A stretch of DNA of 64,000 nucleotides, from assembly GCA_947044405.1 (NCBI GenBank), contig CAMRHE010000354.1:1364001-1428000 (forward strand), in the 5' to 3' direction. A program made the position numbers and the translations under genes. Numbering within the stretch: the stretch's first letter is position 1; each line of letters begins with the position of its first letter. The notes under the pieces were generated by a model that made no database searches, was not told the origin of the DNA, and saw only the letters and a list, made by a program, of their open reading frames with translations. This DNA comes from Leptodactylus fallax. Lineage: Eukaryota; Chordata; Amphibia; Anura; Leptodactylidae. Shown here one piece after another: positions 1-10,994 of this stretch.

Positions 1-57
1 CAACGTGGACTTTGAAGAGTGTTGTGAAGTTATGGATTAATGTGGATATAGCTAGTG

Positions 58-216
58 CAGGGGTAGGCAATTTTCGGCACTCTAGCTGTTGTGAAACTAC
101 AAGTCCCAGCATGCCTACTTGTTCTGCTCTTCTTGGAGCTACCCATAGAAGTGAGTGGCATATGCTGAGAGTTGTAGTTCCACCGCAGCTGCAATGCCAA
201 AGGTTGCTGATCGCTG
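58..216. mobile_element. Short hAT-like MITE
   Basis: It starts CAGGGGTAGGCAA and ends with an imperfect inverted copy (about 9 of 13 bases). The flanking octamers agctagtg and ggctagag match at 6 of 8 positions, as expected of an 8-bp hAT target duplication. It contains the ctacaagtcccagcatgcc word, and a similar word recurs near 53925. It has no coding capacity. Family assignment is by end sequence only. Confidence 0.45.
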
Positions 217-229
217 GGCTAGAGTTATA

Positions 230-955
230 GGGCTTCAGCCCTGTTTGGAGGGGTTATTCAACTCAGGATAGGTCATCAATAAAAGATCAGTAGGGGTGCA
301 ACACCTGAGACCCCTGCTGATCAACTGTTTGATGGGGCTGCTGTGCTCATTGCCTCTACGCTCCCATTCATTTCCCTCAGTGTCCTGAGTTTTGCCCCGG
401 GATCACTACCGTAGGCCTGTGATAATATGTTATTCCCGGTGATACAAAGGCTAGATATTGTAGCTGTGGTTTGAGCACAGATTGATCCATGAGCTGGGGT
501 AATAGGAAATGTCGTCTCTCACACAAGATATATCCGACTTGCTGTACACCAATTCTATCAGGTATCCATACACCTTGCTCACCACACGCACACAGACAAC
601 CCTGGATGCTACCTTAAAGGGGAACTCCGTTTCCACACTCCCACACTCACCTATGACACTAAGCTACACAGGAGTGAAGCGACCTCTACAATCACACGTC
701 CACATAAATAGTTGCCACCACTCGCCACTTAGGGTAGACAATATACCCAAACCACTTACACCAATAGCAAACAAAAGAGTAATTTACTCTCTTCGGAATT
801 GTGGGGACGTTTAGAGCCAAAGACAACCAAGATTTAATGTACACAAAAAAGTACAGTGCTTAACAAAAAAGATGAGAATAATAATAATAATTTCCAGGAA
901 TCAGGGGCGTAACTAGCAAAGACTGGGCCCCACAGAAAACTTTTATCTTGGGCCA
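230..955. other. Non-coding stretch, no gene seen
   Basis: No exon with splice sites and no recognisable protein is seen. At 902 a CAGGGGCGTAACTA word, typical of hAT-like ends, marks the start of the repeat that contains the next tandem array. No partner end was found. Confidence 0.4.
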
Positions 956-1400
956 CCCCATGGCATAGCCCCCACACAGTATAACGCCCCATTTACACAC
1001 ACTATAATATCCCAAAGTGGCCCCATCACACAAAATAATGTCCCATAGTGGCCCCTCCTCACAGTATAATGTCCCATAGCAGCCTCCATACAGTATAATG
1101 TTGTCCCATAGTGGCCACTCCATACAATATTATATCCCACAGTGGCCCCTACATACAGTATAATGTTCCATAGTGGCCCCTCCACACAATATTATGTCCC
1201 ATAGAGGCCCCTGCACACAGTAAAATGTTCCATAGCAGACTCCATACAGTATAATCTTTCTTAGCAGACCCTCCACACAGTATAATGCCCCATAGTGGCC
1301 CCTGCACATAGTATAATGTCTCATAGTGGCCCCTGCATACAGTATAATGTCTCAAAGTGACCCCTCCACACAGTATTATGCCCCATCGTGGCCCCAACAG
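956..1400. repeat. Degenerate minisatellite, ~31-32 bp unit
   Basis: There are about 13-14 copies of a unit like 'atagtggcccctccacacag' followed by 'tataatgtccc'. Copies vary in length and spelling. Overlapping minus-strand reading frames here are by-products of the repeat. The same cccacacagtataatg word occurs at 6.9, 9.9, 31.2 and 32.9 kb, so it belongs to a dispersed family. Confidence 0.75.
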
Positions 1401-1978
1401 TGTTTGTTGCATTTGCACCTGGCCCAGGAGCCTTAAGAGGCCCATAAGCACTGGCATAACTTGTCTGCCAATGGATCCATAAGACTGGGGCCCGCAGGTC
1501 CCCCTCACCACACAAAACTTTTATGATCACCTTTCTGAATCCCTTTGATGATTGTCAGTTTGTGCATTGTAAATTTATTACCCCTGTCCTCTGGTGAACT
1601 GGAGTGACAAGATTTCTGACACTTACCCTTCTACTGTCAAAAAAGAGAAAATTCGCTTTTTCTTGCCACATGGAGTATCTGGTCAGAATATAGGTAAGGA
1701 TGGATTCTGTGGGGAAGGTTGTGGCACAAAAGGGGAGAAAATTGCTGTTGGGGGAGCACAAACTGCATCATAAGTCTGCAAAGTGGATATGGTAGAATTC
1801 TAGGTAATGGCGATATAGGCTAGCCTCATGGGTATTGGGAATTCGGAATAAGACTATAGGCTAGTAATGTGGGTATTGTTGAATTCTGGGCAATGGGGCT
1901 ATAGACCTACCTTCTGGGTATTAAGGAATTCTGGGTAATGTGACTTTCCTGCTCTCATGTCTTCTCCCTTTCCCCCAG

Positions 1979-2212
1979 CTGAACCTACCATTACAGACTG
2001 CCCTAATAAATTGGTTTGGGTAGAAGGAGAAGAAAACAGTTTCCATTGTAAGGCCACAGGATATCCAACTCCCAACGTGACTTGTAAGAAAGACAAAGTT
2101 GTCTACAAGGAAGGAGAGAATTACAAAACGTTTAGAAATATGACCGGCACTTATTCTTGTGAAGCCAGAAACTTTGACATTACCTCAAAGTCAGTAGAAG
2201 TCTCCGTACAGT
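1979..2212 (+). CDS. Gene A, ICAM-type Ig exon
   Basis: This is an internal exon of 234 bp in phase 1-1, with acceptor tttcccccag and donor t|gtaagt. It encodes one compact Ig domain beginning EPTITDCP. It has a W in LVWVEG, the first Ig cysteine in SFHCKATGYP, an extra pair-type cysteine in NVTCKK and the last cysteine in GTYSCEARN. The CP...W..G....C.A.GYP.P.V.C pattern matches the later membrane-near domains of ICAM proteins. Two N-glycosylation sites are visible (NVT, NMT). It is nearly a copy of the exon at 45497 in gene B, of identical length. The signal and earlier Ig exons of gene A were not found in 1-1978 and presumably lie upstream of the window. Extracellular adhesion role is inferred from the family. 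Confidence 0.85.
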
Positions 2213-3078
2213 GTAAGTATCTGTGTATTGGGGTTCTCAGGAACCTTATTGAGATTGGATATTTGGTGTAGTCATCATCGTAAACCTATAAAGTAATATG
2301 AAAATTCAGCAAAACATAAACTTGAGGTGAGGTAAGTCATGTCTGATCTACTATGGTAGGTCGACCCGTGGATGAGGGCTCCTGTCACAGATAGTTGCCT
2401 TACAGTAAAAGACAGGTCTGATCTCAGGGGAGGCAATGTCTTAAAGGAAAAGTTCAAAAAATGGGTCCTTGGACTGCTTCTTTGTATTATGACACATTAT
2501 TGTAGGGAAAAATAACCCACAAGATCACAAGCACGGGGACATACTTGGGTACTTTAAATAATGTTATACCCTAAAATGTGAGATTTTACTGCATAAGATA
2601 TGTGAGTCTGTTTTATGGTAGACTCAGACTCAAAAGACTCGCATAATCGTAGCTTTCCAGCTTGGTGAGAGCAACATCTTGGGTAGTAGCAGTTGGGAGT
2701 TGGCCCAATACGGTGTGGCACAGTGATGACTGTTGTGCAAGCGCAACACATGTCAAGTATGAGTGGCAAGAAAGACGTGTCCTTGTGTGAGTGGTGCAAG
2801 TACAGCATGTGTCCTAAATACCAGTAACTTTTTGGACATGGCAACAGCGGAACGTGAAGTTCCTGGGTCCCAATGCCAAATTTGAACACCCCCCTTCCCC
2901 CCCCAACTATAATGCGTCATTTATAGTACTGGTCTCCTCTTATTGGGAATAGCTTATGGGCCCCTCAAGTTACACCTGTGCATGTTCTTGTACAGGCGCC
3001 CTCTGCAGGTAGGGGTCTGCTTCTCTTTGACACAGTCGCCTTGTGATATCCACGGTGTTCTTCTATTTGCTTTTTCAG
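2213..3078. other. Gene A intron
   Basis: This is the intron between two Ig exons. No additional exon with matching phase was found. It contains low-complexity and dispersed-repeat sequence (for example around 2880-2910, a run of C), with nothing codable. Confidence 0.5.
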
Positions 3079-3339
3079 ACAAGCCTAAAGTATTAGAGAT
3101 AAAAGTGAATCCTCCTTTGCACAATGAAGGTGACACTGTGACACTGACCTGTAAGGCAGCCGGTGAGCCCGCTCCTACCTACATCTGGACAACCATCCAC
3201 CCATCCAATGTCCAGTTTTCTCCGGACAACACAACTATTACAATCCAGGGCATGAAAAAGAGTCACCTCGGAAAGTACATGTGTACAGCAAGTAACAAGC
3301 ATGGAAGCCACAGTCTGGAGGAGGAGCTCGCCTTAGCAG
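3079..3339 (+). CDS. Gene A, I-set-like Ig exon 1 of 3
   Basis: This exon is 261 bp in phase 1-1, with acceptor gctttttcag and donor GCA G|gttagt. It encodes an Ig domain: strand-B cysteine in VTLTCKAAGEP, core W in YIWTT, and strand-F motif KYMCTASNKHG. An NTT glycosylation site lies in SPDNTTI. Length, phase and layout are the same as the exons at 4304 and 4800, so the three arose by tandem exon duplication. The domain type is the C-x-A-x-N-K-H-G class common in adhesion and hemicentin-like Ig domains. It should lie between the ICAM-type domain and the membrane anchor. Confidence 0.85.
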
Positions 3340-3454
3340 GTTAGTTACTATCCCTTACCGGAATAAGGGGTGCAACAGCTTGGCCATAGGATATACCCTA
3401 AATTCTAGAATTTACCTCTTTCCTGTCCCATCCATTTTACATTTTTGCATTTTT

Positions 3455-3930
3455 ATTTTTTACTTCTTATCTTCCATAAGCTATAACGTTTTACTTTTGC
3501 CATACGAGGGCTTGTTTTTTGCAGGATATGTTTCCACTTAATATTCCATTGTATGTATTGGGAAGGTAACTTTAAAAAACTATTAATGGGATATTGGGAA
3601 AAAGCACAATTGTGCCAAAGTTTTCCAGATTTTGCTATTACCACTATATGGTAAAATTGACACATTACATTCTATAGGTGAGTACAATTCTGCCAAATTT
3701 ATATAGTTTTTGTTATTTTTTAATACTTTATAAAAATGAAATAAAAAAAAAAAAAATGATCCCCAATTCCATATTCTGACACCCATAATTTTTTAGAGTT
3801 CTACAGAACTGTGTAAGAGCTCTTTTTTTGCAGGGCAAGCTATAGTTTTTATTGGTACCCTTTTTGGGTACATACTGAATGACTTTTATCAGTCTGTGCA
3901 GGTTTTTAGCCTCTGCCAGCTCGCAATATT
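3455..3930. repeat. Dispersed ~1-kb repeat, partial copy
   Basis: The sequence contains the words ccatacgagggcttg, tgtatgtattgggaag, 'catattctgacacccataa' and 'gggcaagctatagttttta'. These recur in the same order at 8760-9830 and 47700-48740. This copy is the most diverged and sits in a gene A intron. The repeat class is unknown to me; it is AT-rich and non-coding. Confidence 0.55.
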
Positions 3931-4303
3931 TATATTATAACTGAACATAGAACAGGGCTAGAAATAAATGTTCATTTTTTCCAACAACAGCGCCACTTTT
4001 TTTCAAACCTGTTCCTGGTACTGCAGCACTGTCTCATTAAAGGGAATTGGGTGGATCTTCAACACCAGACACTGCTCTAAGCATTACTGGAGCTGTTTCC
4101 TGAAAGCCTGAACGGTCCCTTTAAATTGTTGGAGATATTACCTGGCTGATAGAAGTATCTACAATTATTGGACTGGGTGGTGAAGGCCACTAGGTGGTGG
4201 AGGTCCTTGGGTAATTTCCTCTTGGGCGCTCCTCATACTCATACTCTCTCGATTACTATGGTTTGGTATTTAACACTTGTATTGCTATTTTTGTTTTTTA
4301 AAG

Positions 4304-4564
4304 TCCAGCCAAAAATATCAGACATAAAGGTGGAGCCGTCCATGGAAGTTCTTGAAGGCGACAATATCACATTGTCCTGCCAAGCCAGTGGATTCCCAAT
4401 TCCGATGTTGAGCTGGGTCTCACCAAGTCTTGAGGTCCAGCGCTCTCCAGATAACCGCACTCTCAAAATATGGAAACTACAGAAGAAACATATAGGAACT
4501 TACTCCTGTACTGCTCAGAATAAGCATGGGAAAGACTCTCGGACTCAGCAAATCACACTCGCAG
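4304..4564 (+). CDS. Gene A, I-set-like Ig exon 2 of 3
   Basis: This exon is 261 bp in phase 1-1, with acceptor ttttttaaag and donor GCA G|gtaaca. The acceptor before TCCAG is preferred over the alternative two codons later because it keeps the 261-bp length and the VxPK start shared with the next exon. Ig features are ITLSCQASGFP, core W in LSWVSP, and the F-strand TYSCTAQNKHG. Glycosylation sites NIT and NRT are visible. It is closest to the neighbouring exon at 4800, which points to local duplication. Confidence 0.85.
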
Positions 4565-4799
4565 GTAACATAAAGCCTACAACTAGGATATACTCAATAA
4601 AAAATGGTCACTTTTCCCCCCATTGGACATATACTGTGAAGCTCCTGGACCCATTGAAAAATGGTGTCTTCTTATGTTGGCACCAGCTATAGCTATGCCC
4701 CTGTCCTACATATATAATATGTCATCTGTAGTACATTTCGGGGTATTGGGTAACACTAGTATCATTATTAATAGTCTGTGATTTACTGTTTATTTCTAG

Positions 4800-5060
4800 T
4801 CAAGCCTAAGGTGTTAAGTATTAAAGTCAAACCATCGACACCCGTGGCGGAAAACGGAAACTTGACCTTGACTTGTGAGGCAGAGGGTATACCCCAACCA
4901 ACCTACAGCTGGCACCTCCCGCCATCCAATGTGCTCTTCTCACCTGATAACAGCACCATTAATATCTTGGCTGTCCAGAAAGCACATGGCGGAAATTATA
5001 GCTGTACTGCTCAAAATAAGCATGGGCGGGACACAATGACAAAGAGAATTACTGTCACAG
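4800..5060 (+). CDS. Gene A, I-set-like Ig exon 3 of 3
   Basis: This exon is 261 bp in phase 1-1, with acceptor gtttatttctag and donor ACA G|gtaatg. It encodes an Ig domain with LTLTCEAEGIP, core W in YSWHLPP, and F-strand NYSCTAQNKHG. Three sequons are present (NLT, NST, NYS). It is the last Ig exon before the tail exon at 7318. No further Ig exon was found in the 2.26 kb between them. Confidence 0.85.
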
Positions 5061-6713
5061 GTAATGGAATGCCTACTCGTATACTACAATGCATGGCATG
5101 TGAAGTCAGGACGTCTGGTACCTCCATAACATAGATACTCTATAGAAGACATCACCTTTTATAGACGTCATTCTCATCTGCCAAGTAGAAGACCAAGTCT
5201 CACTAATATTACATATAGTATCATGAACCCTCTAATACATCGCCACTATGTACTCACCATCATTCCATGAATAATCTACTAATCTATAAGACTTTCAAGG
5301 AAAATATTGTTTTTCTCTTTTTAACAGGTGACTCCTCTTTTTGGGCCCTCGGGATGCAGCAATTATGGCCATAACATTTTTTGTGATGTTTCTGAGTTGT
5401 CTTTTTATGGGATGGGGTGTAGTTTTTATTAGTACCTTTTTGTGGTTCACATAACTTTATTGATTCACAACTGTGTCATGACCAACGGTGTCCTGCAAGT
5501 CCGAGTTTTTCGTCCATCGATGTCAGGGAGAAAGTAACGAATACTCAATGGACCCAATCATATAGTCAATGGGGTCCCTCGTAATTCCTACCGGGGCCTC
5601 GAACCTGTGATCAGAGCAGAGCATTATTGCCTATCAGTACAACTCTGGTGTGGCCTAATAAGCAGATGCCTGTTGCACACCATTGTTAAGTCCCTGTTTA
5701 CCATCACTGGGCAGACACATGTCCTCGATGCCCCATTTGCTATAAATTATACTCGCCTCTCTCCATTCCTGCAATGCTCTTCACTCCTAGGCGCTACCAA
5801 AGACAATATCCTAATATCAGGCCTGCCGTCAGGGCACCTGTAGGGAGATGTAGGGAACAGGGAGAGGCAAGGTTGCCCCTAATATGGCCATGTAAACCCA
5901 ACCTATGTAGCTCTGTGTCTGAATTGGAGTCTGTATTACAAGTAATGGGGAGTCTGGTCTGGGGTCTGCATCATAGGGGGTTAACCTTTTTACTGAGAGG
6001 ATCCTGCAGGGGGTCTTTATAAAAGTGGTCTGATGTAGGGTCTGCATTAAGTAGGATTTGGTTATTGAGGGTGTTCTGGCTTGGGGTCTTCATTAAGGAA
6101 ACCTGTCAGGTAGTTTTTGGACATCCAGCCAGCACCAAAATTGCAACTATTTCCATACCTTGTACGCCAGTTTTCTAGATCAATAGCCATAATAACTCAA
6201 ACCCCGTGTCTTCCTCTTAGGACCCCCAACTGTAATCTGTGGGGAAACCTGTCAGTAACTTCCTACAGCGCCACCACAGGGAAAATGAAGCATTACACAG
6301 TGTCATTCAGTGGTCTATAAATGTAAGGCAGGACCGGAAAGTTCTCTGTTTTCTGGAGTCCGGTTATCTTAGTTCTTGGAGGGTTAAAGTCATTGATAAA
6401 TTCTCCCTAATATGTCCTGAATGTGACATTATAGCAGCTTATGATAAAAATACCTCAAGACAGGGCTGTACCCCTTAGAGAGTCATATTGGGCCCCCTGC
6501 CTACACCAGATAGCAAAGCAGTTTACACTTCCCTGTCCTTGCTCCTATTGAGCACTATTAAGTGCCTTATCCAGTAGAGGGCAACAGTGAGCACAGACTC
6601 CACCCAGTGAAGACAACATTCAATATGTAAAATTTAGAATAAAAAAAGAAAAAATCACATGGCAAAATCTCATTTTCAAAAGGATGTTTTCAGTGAACTA
6701 GGGATTGTCTAAA
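5061..6713. other. Gene A last intron, repeats only
   Basis: No exon is supported here. Around 5395-5460 there is a piece of the dispersed ~1-kb family (tagtttttattagtacc). At 5940-6080 there are a few 'gtctggtctggggtctg' units like those of the 57930-59260 array. The reading frames in this stretch have no recognisable domain and no matching splice phase. Confidence 0.5.
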
Positions 6714-7239
6714 GTAGGAGTCTCAAAGTCCGTCGGTCAAATGGGCCACACGTAGAAAAATTTGAAGTTGGTGGGCCCATTCCTTACAAATTCTATACAA
6801 TACAAATCTATTGTTAAATAACCCCAGCAGTGCCCCATATAGTCTCATGTCCCCCAGCAGTGGCCCCGCACAGTCTCATGTCCCCCAGCAGTGGCCCCAC
6901 ACAGTTTAATGTCCCCTCAGCAGTGGCCCCACACAGTTTAATGTCCCCTCAGCAGTGGTCCCACACAATTTAATGCCCCACACAACTTAATATCCCCCAG
7001 AGTGGCCCCACCCATTTTAATATCCCCCTAGCAGTGGCCCCAGTACTTACCTCACTGCTCCCGGTCACACTCTCTTCCCTTGCTCCAGGTGCACATACAT
7101 CATAGCAGCGCTCCCGAAGCAACGGAAGACAGCAGGAGGTAAGTATACACACTGAAGCCTCCCCGAGATTGTAGGCCTCAGGAGAAGGCCATAGACCGCA
7201 GACTGCAACCTTGGGGGCTGCATGGTTGAGACCCCTGGT
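6714..7239. mobile_element. hAT-like element with internal tandem repeat
   Basis: The left end is taggagtctcaaag and the right end is ggttgagacccctg, an imperfect inverted pair ending in the CAG..CTG style of hAT elements. The interior at 6822-7045 is a tandem array of ~32-bp units built on 'cccccagcagtggccccac' and acagtttaatgt. The right third is duplicated at 17072-17180. There is no transposase. Confidence 0.45.
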
Positions 7240-7890
7240 CTAATGTATGGTCAATATTAATATCAGCGATGACTGGAACTCCCCTTTAAGTAACTGATGC
7301 CATTATGACTCTTTCAGATAAAGGAGACAGAACAGAGACGAGCATCACCATCATCCTCACCATGCTGATGTCCACTAGTCTGATGTTCTACTTGTCCTAA
7401 AGATGTCCTCCACATCTACCTTGTCTACAGCAAACATTCTACAGATTATGGGCTTTCCTGTGGTTTATTGTTTTACAAACCCAAAAATTAAATGAATTAC
7501 AATTTTTTTGTAAAATTATATTTATTGTATGTTTTTCACGTTTTTGGATGACGCAATTTCATGAAACTTCAAATAAACCACTATAAAATTTATGAAAGAG
7601 ATTGAATGTCTAACCTTAAAGGAATTGCTCATTTATCATACCTTTCCACCATCAAAAAGTTTACCATAAGTTGTTCCACTACTAGCTCTACCAGAGATCA
7701 GCAAGTCTTTAGTTTCCCTGCAGCACCCCCGGAGGTCAAATAAGGTATTACAGGGTGCCAATATAATGCATATATTCCAGGATATGAAAGTTCCTCCAGA
7801 GTAAGAGGTGCTATTTGTAATTGTTCTCTGCTTAAGGTAAAAACTTCCAAACCTGACCTTAAAGAGAACCTTTCACCATCTCCACCAATT
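7137..7890. repeat. Duplicated block, copy 1 (contains gene A tail exon)
   Basis: About 750 bp align base for base with 17072-17825, with only scattered differences (for example tgactggaact versus tgactgaaact). The block includes the end of the hAT-like repeat, the tail exon, its 3' UTR and following sequence. By eye it is well above 90% identical; I did not compute a value. This implies a recent local duplication of the ICAM-like gene's 3' end. Confidence 0.85.
7318..7400 (+). CDS. Gene A tail exon, probable GPI-anchor signal
   Basis: This terminal coding exon follows acceptor gactctttcag in the phase required by the exon ending at 5060. It encodes a 27-residue end with a small polar stretch (DKGDRTETS) followed by about 17 hydrophobic residues running to the stop codon (ITIILTMLM...MFYLS). 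No basic stop-transfer or cytoplasmic tail follows. That layout is typical of a GPI-attachment signal, unlike the transmembrane-plus-cytoplasmic tails of mammalian ICAMs. A very short transmembrane end cannot be excluded. Polyadenylation candidates are ATTAAA at 7487 and AATAAA at 7572. Confidence 0.8.
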
Positions 7891-8010
7891 CCACCAAGCA
7901 TCAGACACCAAAACTAACTGCACTTGTTGCTCAGGAATGGTGGGTGCTAGAGACAAAATTATAACTGTGCCAGAATCAGTGGAGCAGTAACTATTAACAT
8001 TTCCCACATT
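7855..8010. repeat. Dispersed ~140-bp repeat, first of four copies
   Basis: The sequence contains gaacctttcaccatctcc, caccaaaactaactgcac and 'cagaatcagtggagcag'. Related copies are at 17795-17930, 27440-27575 and 46020-46165. It is non-coding and the class is unknown. Confidence 0.6.
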
Positions 8011-8394
8011 ATTTATGCCATATTACTATACAGGAGGCAGAAATGAAGATAAATTGTCAGCTCACTGAGAGATCAGGTTACAGCTAATGCCCATAGAAGT
8101 CTATAGAGAGGGAAGAGGAAGAGAGATAGACAGGGGAAGAGACAAGCGGGGAAGCAGGATTGCCTCTTCTCTATGTGTGCAGGCTATGGGTAAAATCATA
8201 GCAGAAACTTCCAGCCTACCAGCTCAGGGAAAATTGAGAACTTGAGTCTGCTGAGCGGAAAACTGCAAAAAATGCAAAGTCATATATTGACCAAAAATAA
8301 TGTTACTCGTCATGTACACACAGCTTATTGTGAAAAGTCACCTGTTAGTCTATAACCCATCATCACTGGGCCATTTTACCTAGATCATGGCTAG
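8011..8394. other. Intergenic, purine-rich repeat
   Basis: The segment with 'gaggcagaaatgaagata' and 'gtcagctcactgagagatc' recurs at 29967-30090, and a related form is seen in reverse near 61915-62035. No gene is seen. Confidence 0.45.
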
Positions 8395-9850
8395 ACATAT
8401 TTTTGGGTTTCATGGTATATATGGTTCGGAGGGCTATAACATTTTTTTGCTTGGGTTATTCAAATAATTTTGCTTTTTTTTTTGATACATAGGGCTTCAA
8501 TTTTATGTACTTTTTTATTTTTTGCATTGTATCAAGGAAAATGTAAAAAAAATTGTGGTTACCACATTTTTTTCAGCTTTATTTTCAAAAGCACAAAATG
8601 CTGCTAAAATTTTTCTAAGGTTGAGGCTCCACGTTGCCGAAACGCAACTTTTTTTGTTGCAGTTTTTGTAGAGGTTTTTTGAGCCAAAGCCACAAATGGC
8701 TACAAAAGGAATGAAAAATATATAGGAAGCTCTTATACTTCCTATAGGAAACCAAACCAAACTCCTCAACTTTTTTATTTTTCCGTTCAGAGCTGTATGA
8801 AGGCTTATATTTTACGGGACAAGCTGTACTTCGTACTGGTACCATTTAATATCATGTACAATGTACTGGGAATCTAGAGAAAATTCAGAATGGAATGGAA
8901 TTGGAGAAAAACCGCATTTGCGCGACATTATTAAAGGCTTTGTTTTGTACAGCATTCACTGTGCAGCCAAAATGTCATCTGTATTCTATGGGTTGGTATG
9001 ATTCTGCATATATCAAATGTATAAAGTTTTTATTTTATGGTTTAACCCCTTAAAAAAATCCATAACATTGCAAAAAAAAATAAAAAAATTTATTGGAGTC
9101 ACCATATTCTGACACCCATAACTTTGTTATATTTCCATGTACGGTAATGCATAAGGCATGTTTTTTTTGCGGGGTTAGGAGTACTTATTAGTTATACCAT
9201 TTTGGGGAATGTCTATCGCTTTCATCGCTCTTTATTCAAATTTATATGAGAGGGAAAGCAGTGGAAAAACGGCGATTCGGCTCTTTTGATCTTTTTTTCC
9301 CACTACGGCGTTCACAGGAAGGAAAAAATATTTTTAGAAGTTTGTAGACCAGGCGTTTTTAGACACAGGGATACCTAATGTGTGTGTGTTTCACTTTACT
9401 TATGTACCTTTCTACGGAAAGGGAGGTGATTCTAATTTTTAGTTCTTTTGTATTTTAAAAATTTTTTTTTTTACTGCCATTTTTAGACCTCCTAGGGATT
9501 TTGAACCCCAGGTTGTCTGATCACTAATACAATACATGGCAATGCATAGAGCAGCCTGTAATAGAGGTGTATGCCAGGCAAACCTGGAAGTCTTTAATAG
9601 ATTTCCCAACTGTCATGGAAATGGGTTGGATCAGCCCCAGATCTTGTTTTGGTGACTGACGATCCGCCCCAAAATGGCAGCGCCCATGTGCCGCCAGGAA
9701 AATGGCACTGATTGCTAGCATTGCTGCTGGTTCTCTGCTGTATAATACAGTGGAGACTCTGCGGCAATTGTGGCCACTCCGTTTCTGATTGGACACCATA
9801 TTTAAATATCCAACATCCAGCTTACAATTACAAAATATGTCAGGAAAGGG
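8395..9850. repeat. Dispersed ~1-kb repeat, long copy
   Basis: Positions 8760-9830 match 47700-48740 in order and orientation. Shared words include 'tgtacaatgtactgggaa', 'ccattttggggaatgtcta', 'agggatacctaatgtgt', gggaaaggaggtgatt and gcatagagcagcctg. No long open frame is present on either strand. The even spread of poly-T tracts suggests an old non-autonomous element. The 5' part (8395-8760) resembles the copy at 3455. Confidence 0.65.
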
Positions 9851-10994
9851 TTAAAATACCCGATTCCTTATGCTTCACCTTTCCATATTTTACACAGGAC
9901 TGCTGCACACAATATAATGCCCCCTTAGTGATCCCCAAACAGTATAATGCCCTCTTATTGCATCCCCTCAGCAATAGTGCCCCCTTAGAGAATGACATGT
10001 TATTCCCATGGACTGGGTCAGCTGCGGCTGGTCAGGGTGCATCCATCTTACTGCAAGCATTACTGCACATTAATACATATGATACATGCAGTGGAGCCAA
10101 CACACAAAGTTACTGTATATGTCACGTGCTGCATATGAGCCAGGAATAGTATTACTTACAAAGCAGACGTTACATATTGAACTATTGTCTCGGAGAGTCA
10201 AAAGCAAATTGAGGATTTGTTACATCCAATAGAGGGTGCATGAGCTCCCCAGCTCCTTTCCCATAATGCCTTGTGATATGTAGATGTTAAGTAGAGGGCA
10301 AAAGGCAATTAAAATCTCTACACACCTTCACTGGTGCTCTCCTCAATGTGAGAGATTCTTGTCCCTAACCCACTCATTGCCTCCCACTAAGCCAGCCAAT
10401 TCACTTTGTTCTGTACTGATGAAGGACAACAATCCGGAAACAGTGCTGTATGCAGATAAGTGAAATTGGCTTGGCTAAAATCCCTTTTGCTGTTTCAAGG
10501 CTCAGTGAGTCAAAAGCAAATTGAGGATTTGTTACATCCAATAGAGGGTGCATGAGCTCCCCAGCTCCTTTCCCATAATGCCTTATAATCTAATAGGTAA
10601 CAGTCTATATTTTTTAAAAACTGCTTCCCCCATTTTTGCCAGGGACAAATATTTGTCGGGACTGCCCAATAAAAAAAAGGGACAGTCAGGTAAATTCTGG
10701 ACTGATTGCTAGTAAAAATGCGCTGTGTTTGTTGAAGAATTTTATTGTTGGTCACATGACACACCTGAGAACCAGAAGGGAATGAATAATTCACAAATAA
10801 AGCCACCAGAAAGACGATTATCTTCACTACAATTGACACCATTTAACATTGTTGTGGAAAGTGCTTCTTCAAAGGCGTTGTCTACATTATAAAAACTGAG
10901 AAAAAAACTTATATTTCTAGTTATAGTCGATCCCAAAGGGGCTGTGACTTGTAGAAATCAATGAACTGATTCCTAAGACAAAGAGTAAATCCAA
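9851..10994. other. Intergenic with a perfect 76-bp direct repeat
   Basis: No gene is seen. Positions 10197-10272 and 10509-10584 are identical over 76 bp, starting gtcaaaagcaaattgagg and ending ccataatgcctt, with a 312-bp offset. The spacer contains 'actgatgaaggacaacaatc'. The span could be a small element with terminal direct repeats or a local duplication. Confidence 0.7.

Noticed and set aside
509..814. 101-codon forward frame near the window start, as an upstream gene A exon
   Set aside because: It has no Ig cysteine/tryptophan pattern and no phase-1 splice sites.
943..1530. Overlapping minus-strand frames rich in GHYGTLYC-like units
   Set aside because: They are products of the degenerate minisatellite at 956-1400.
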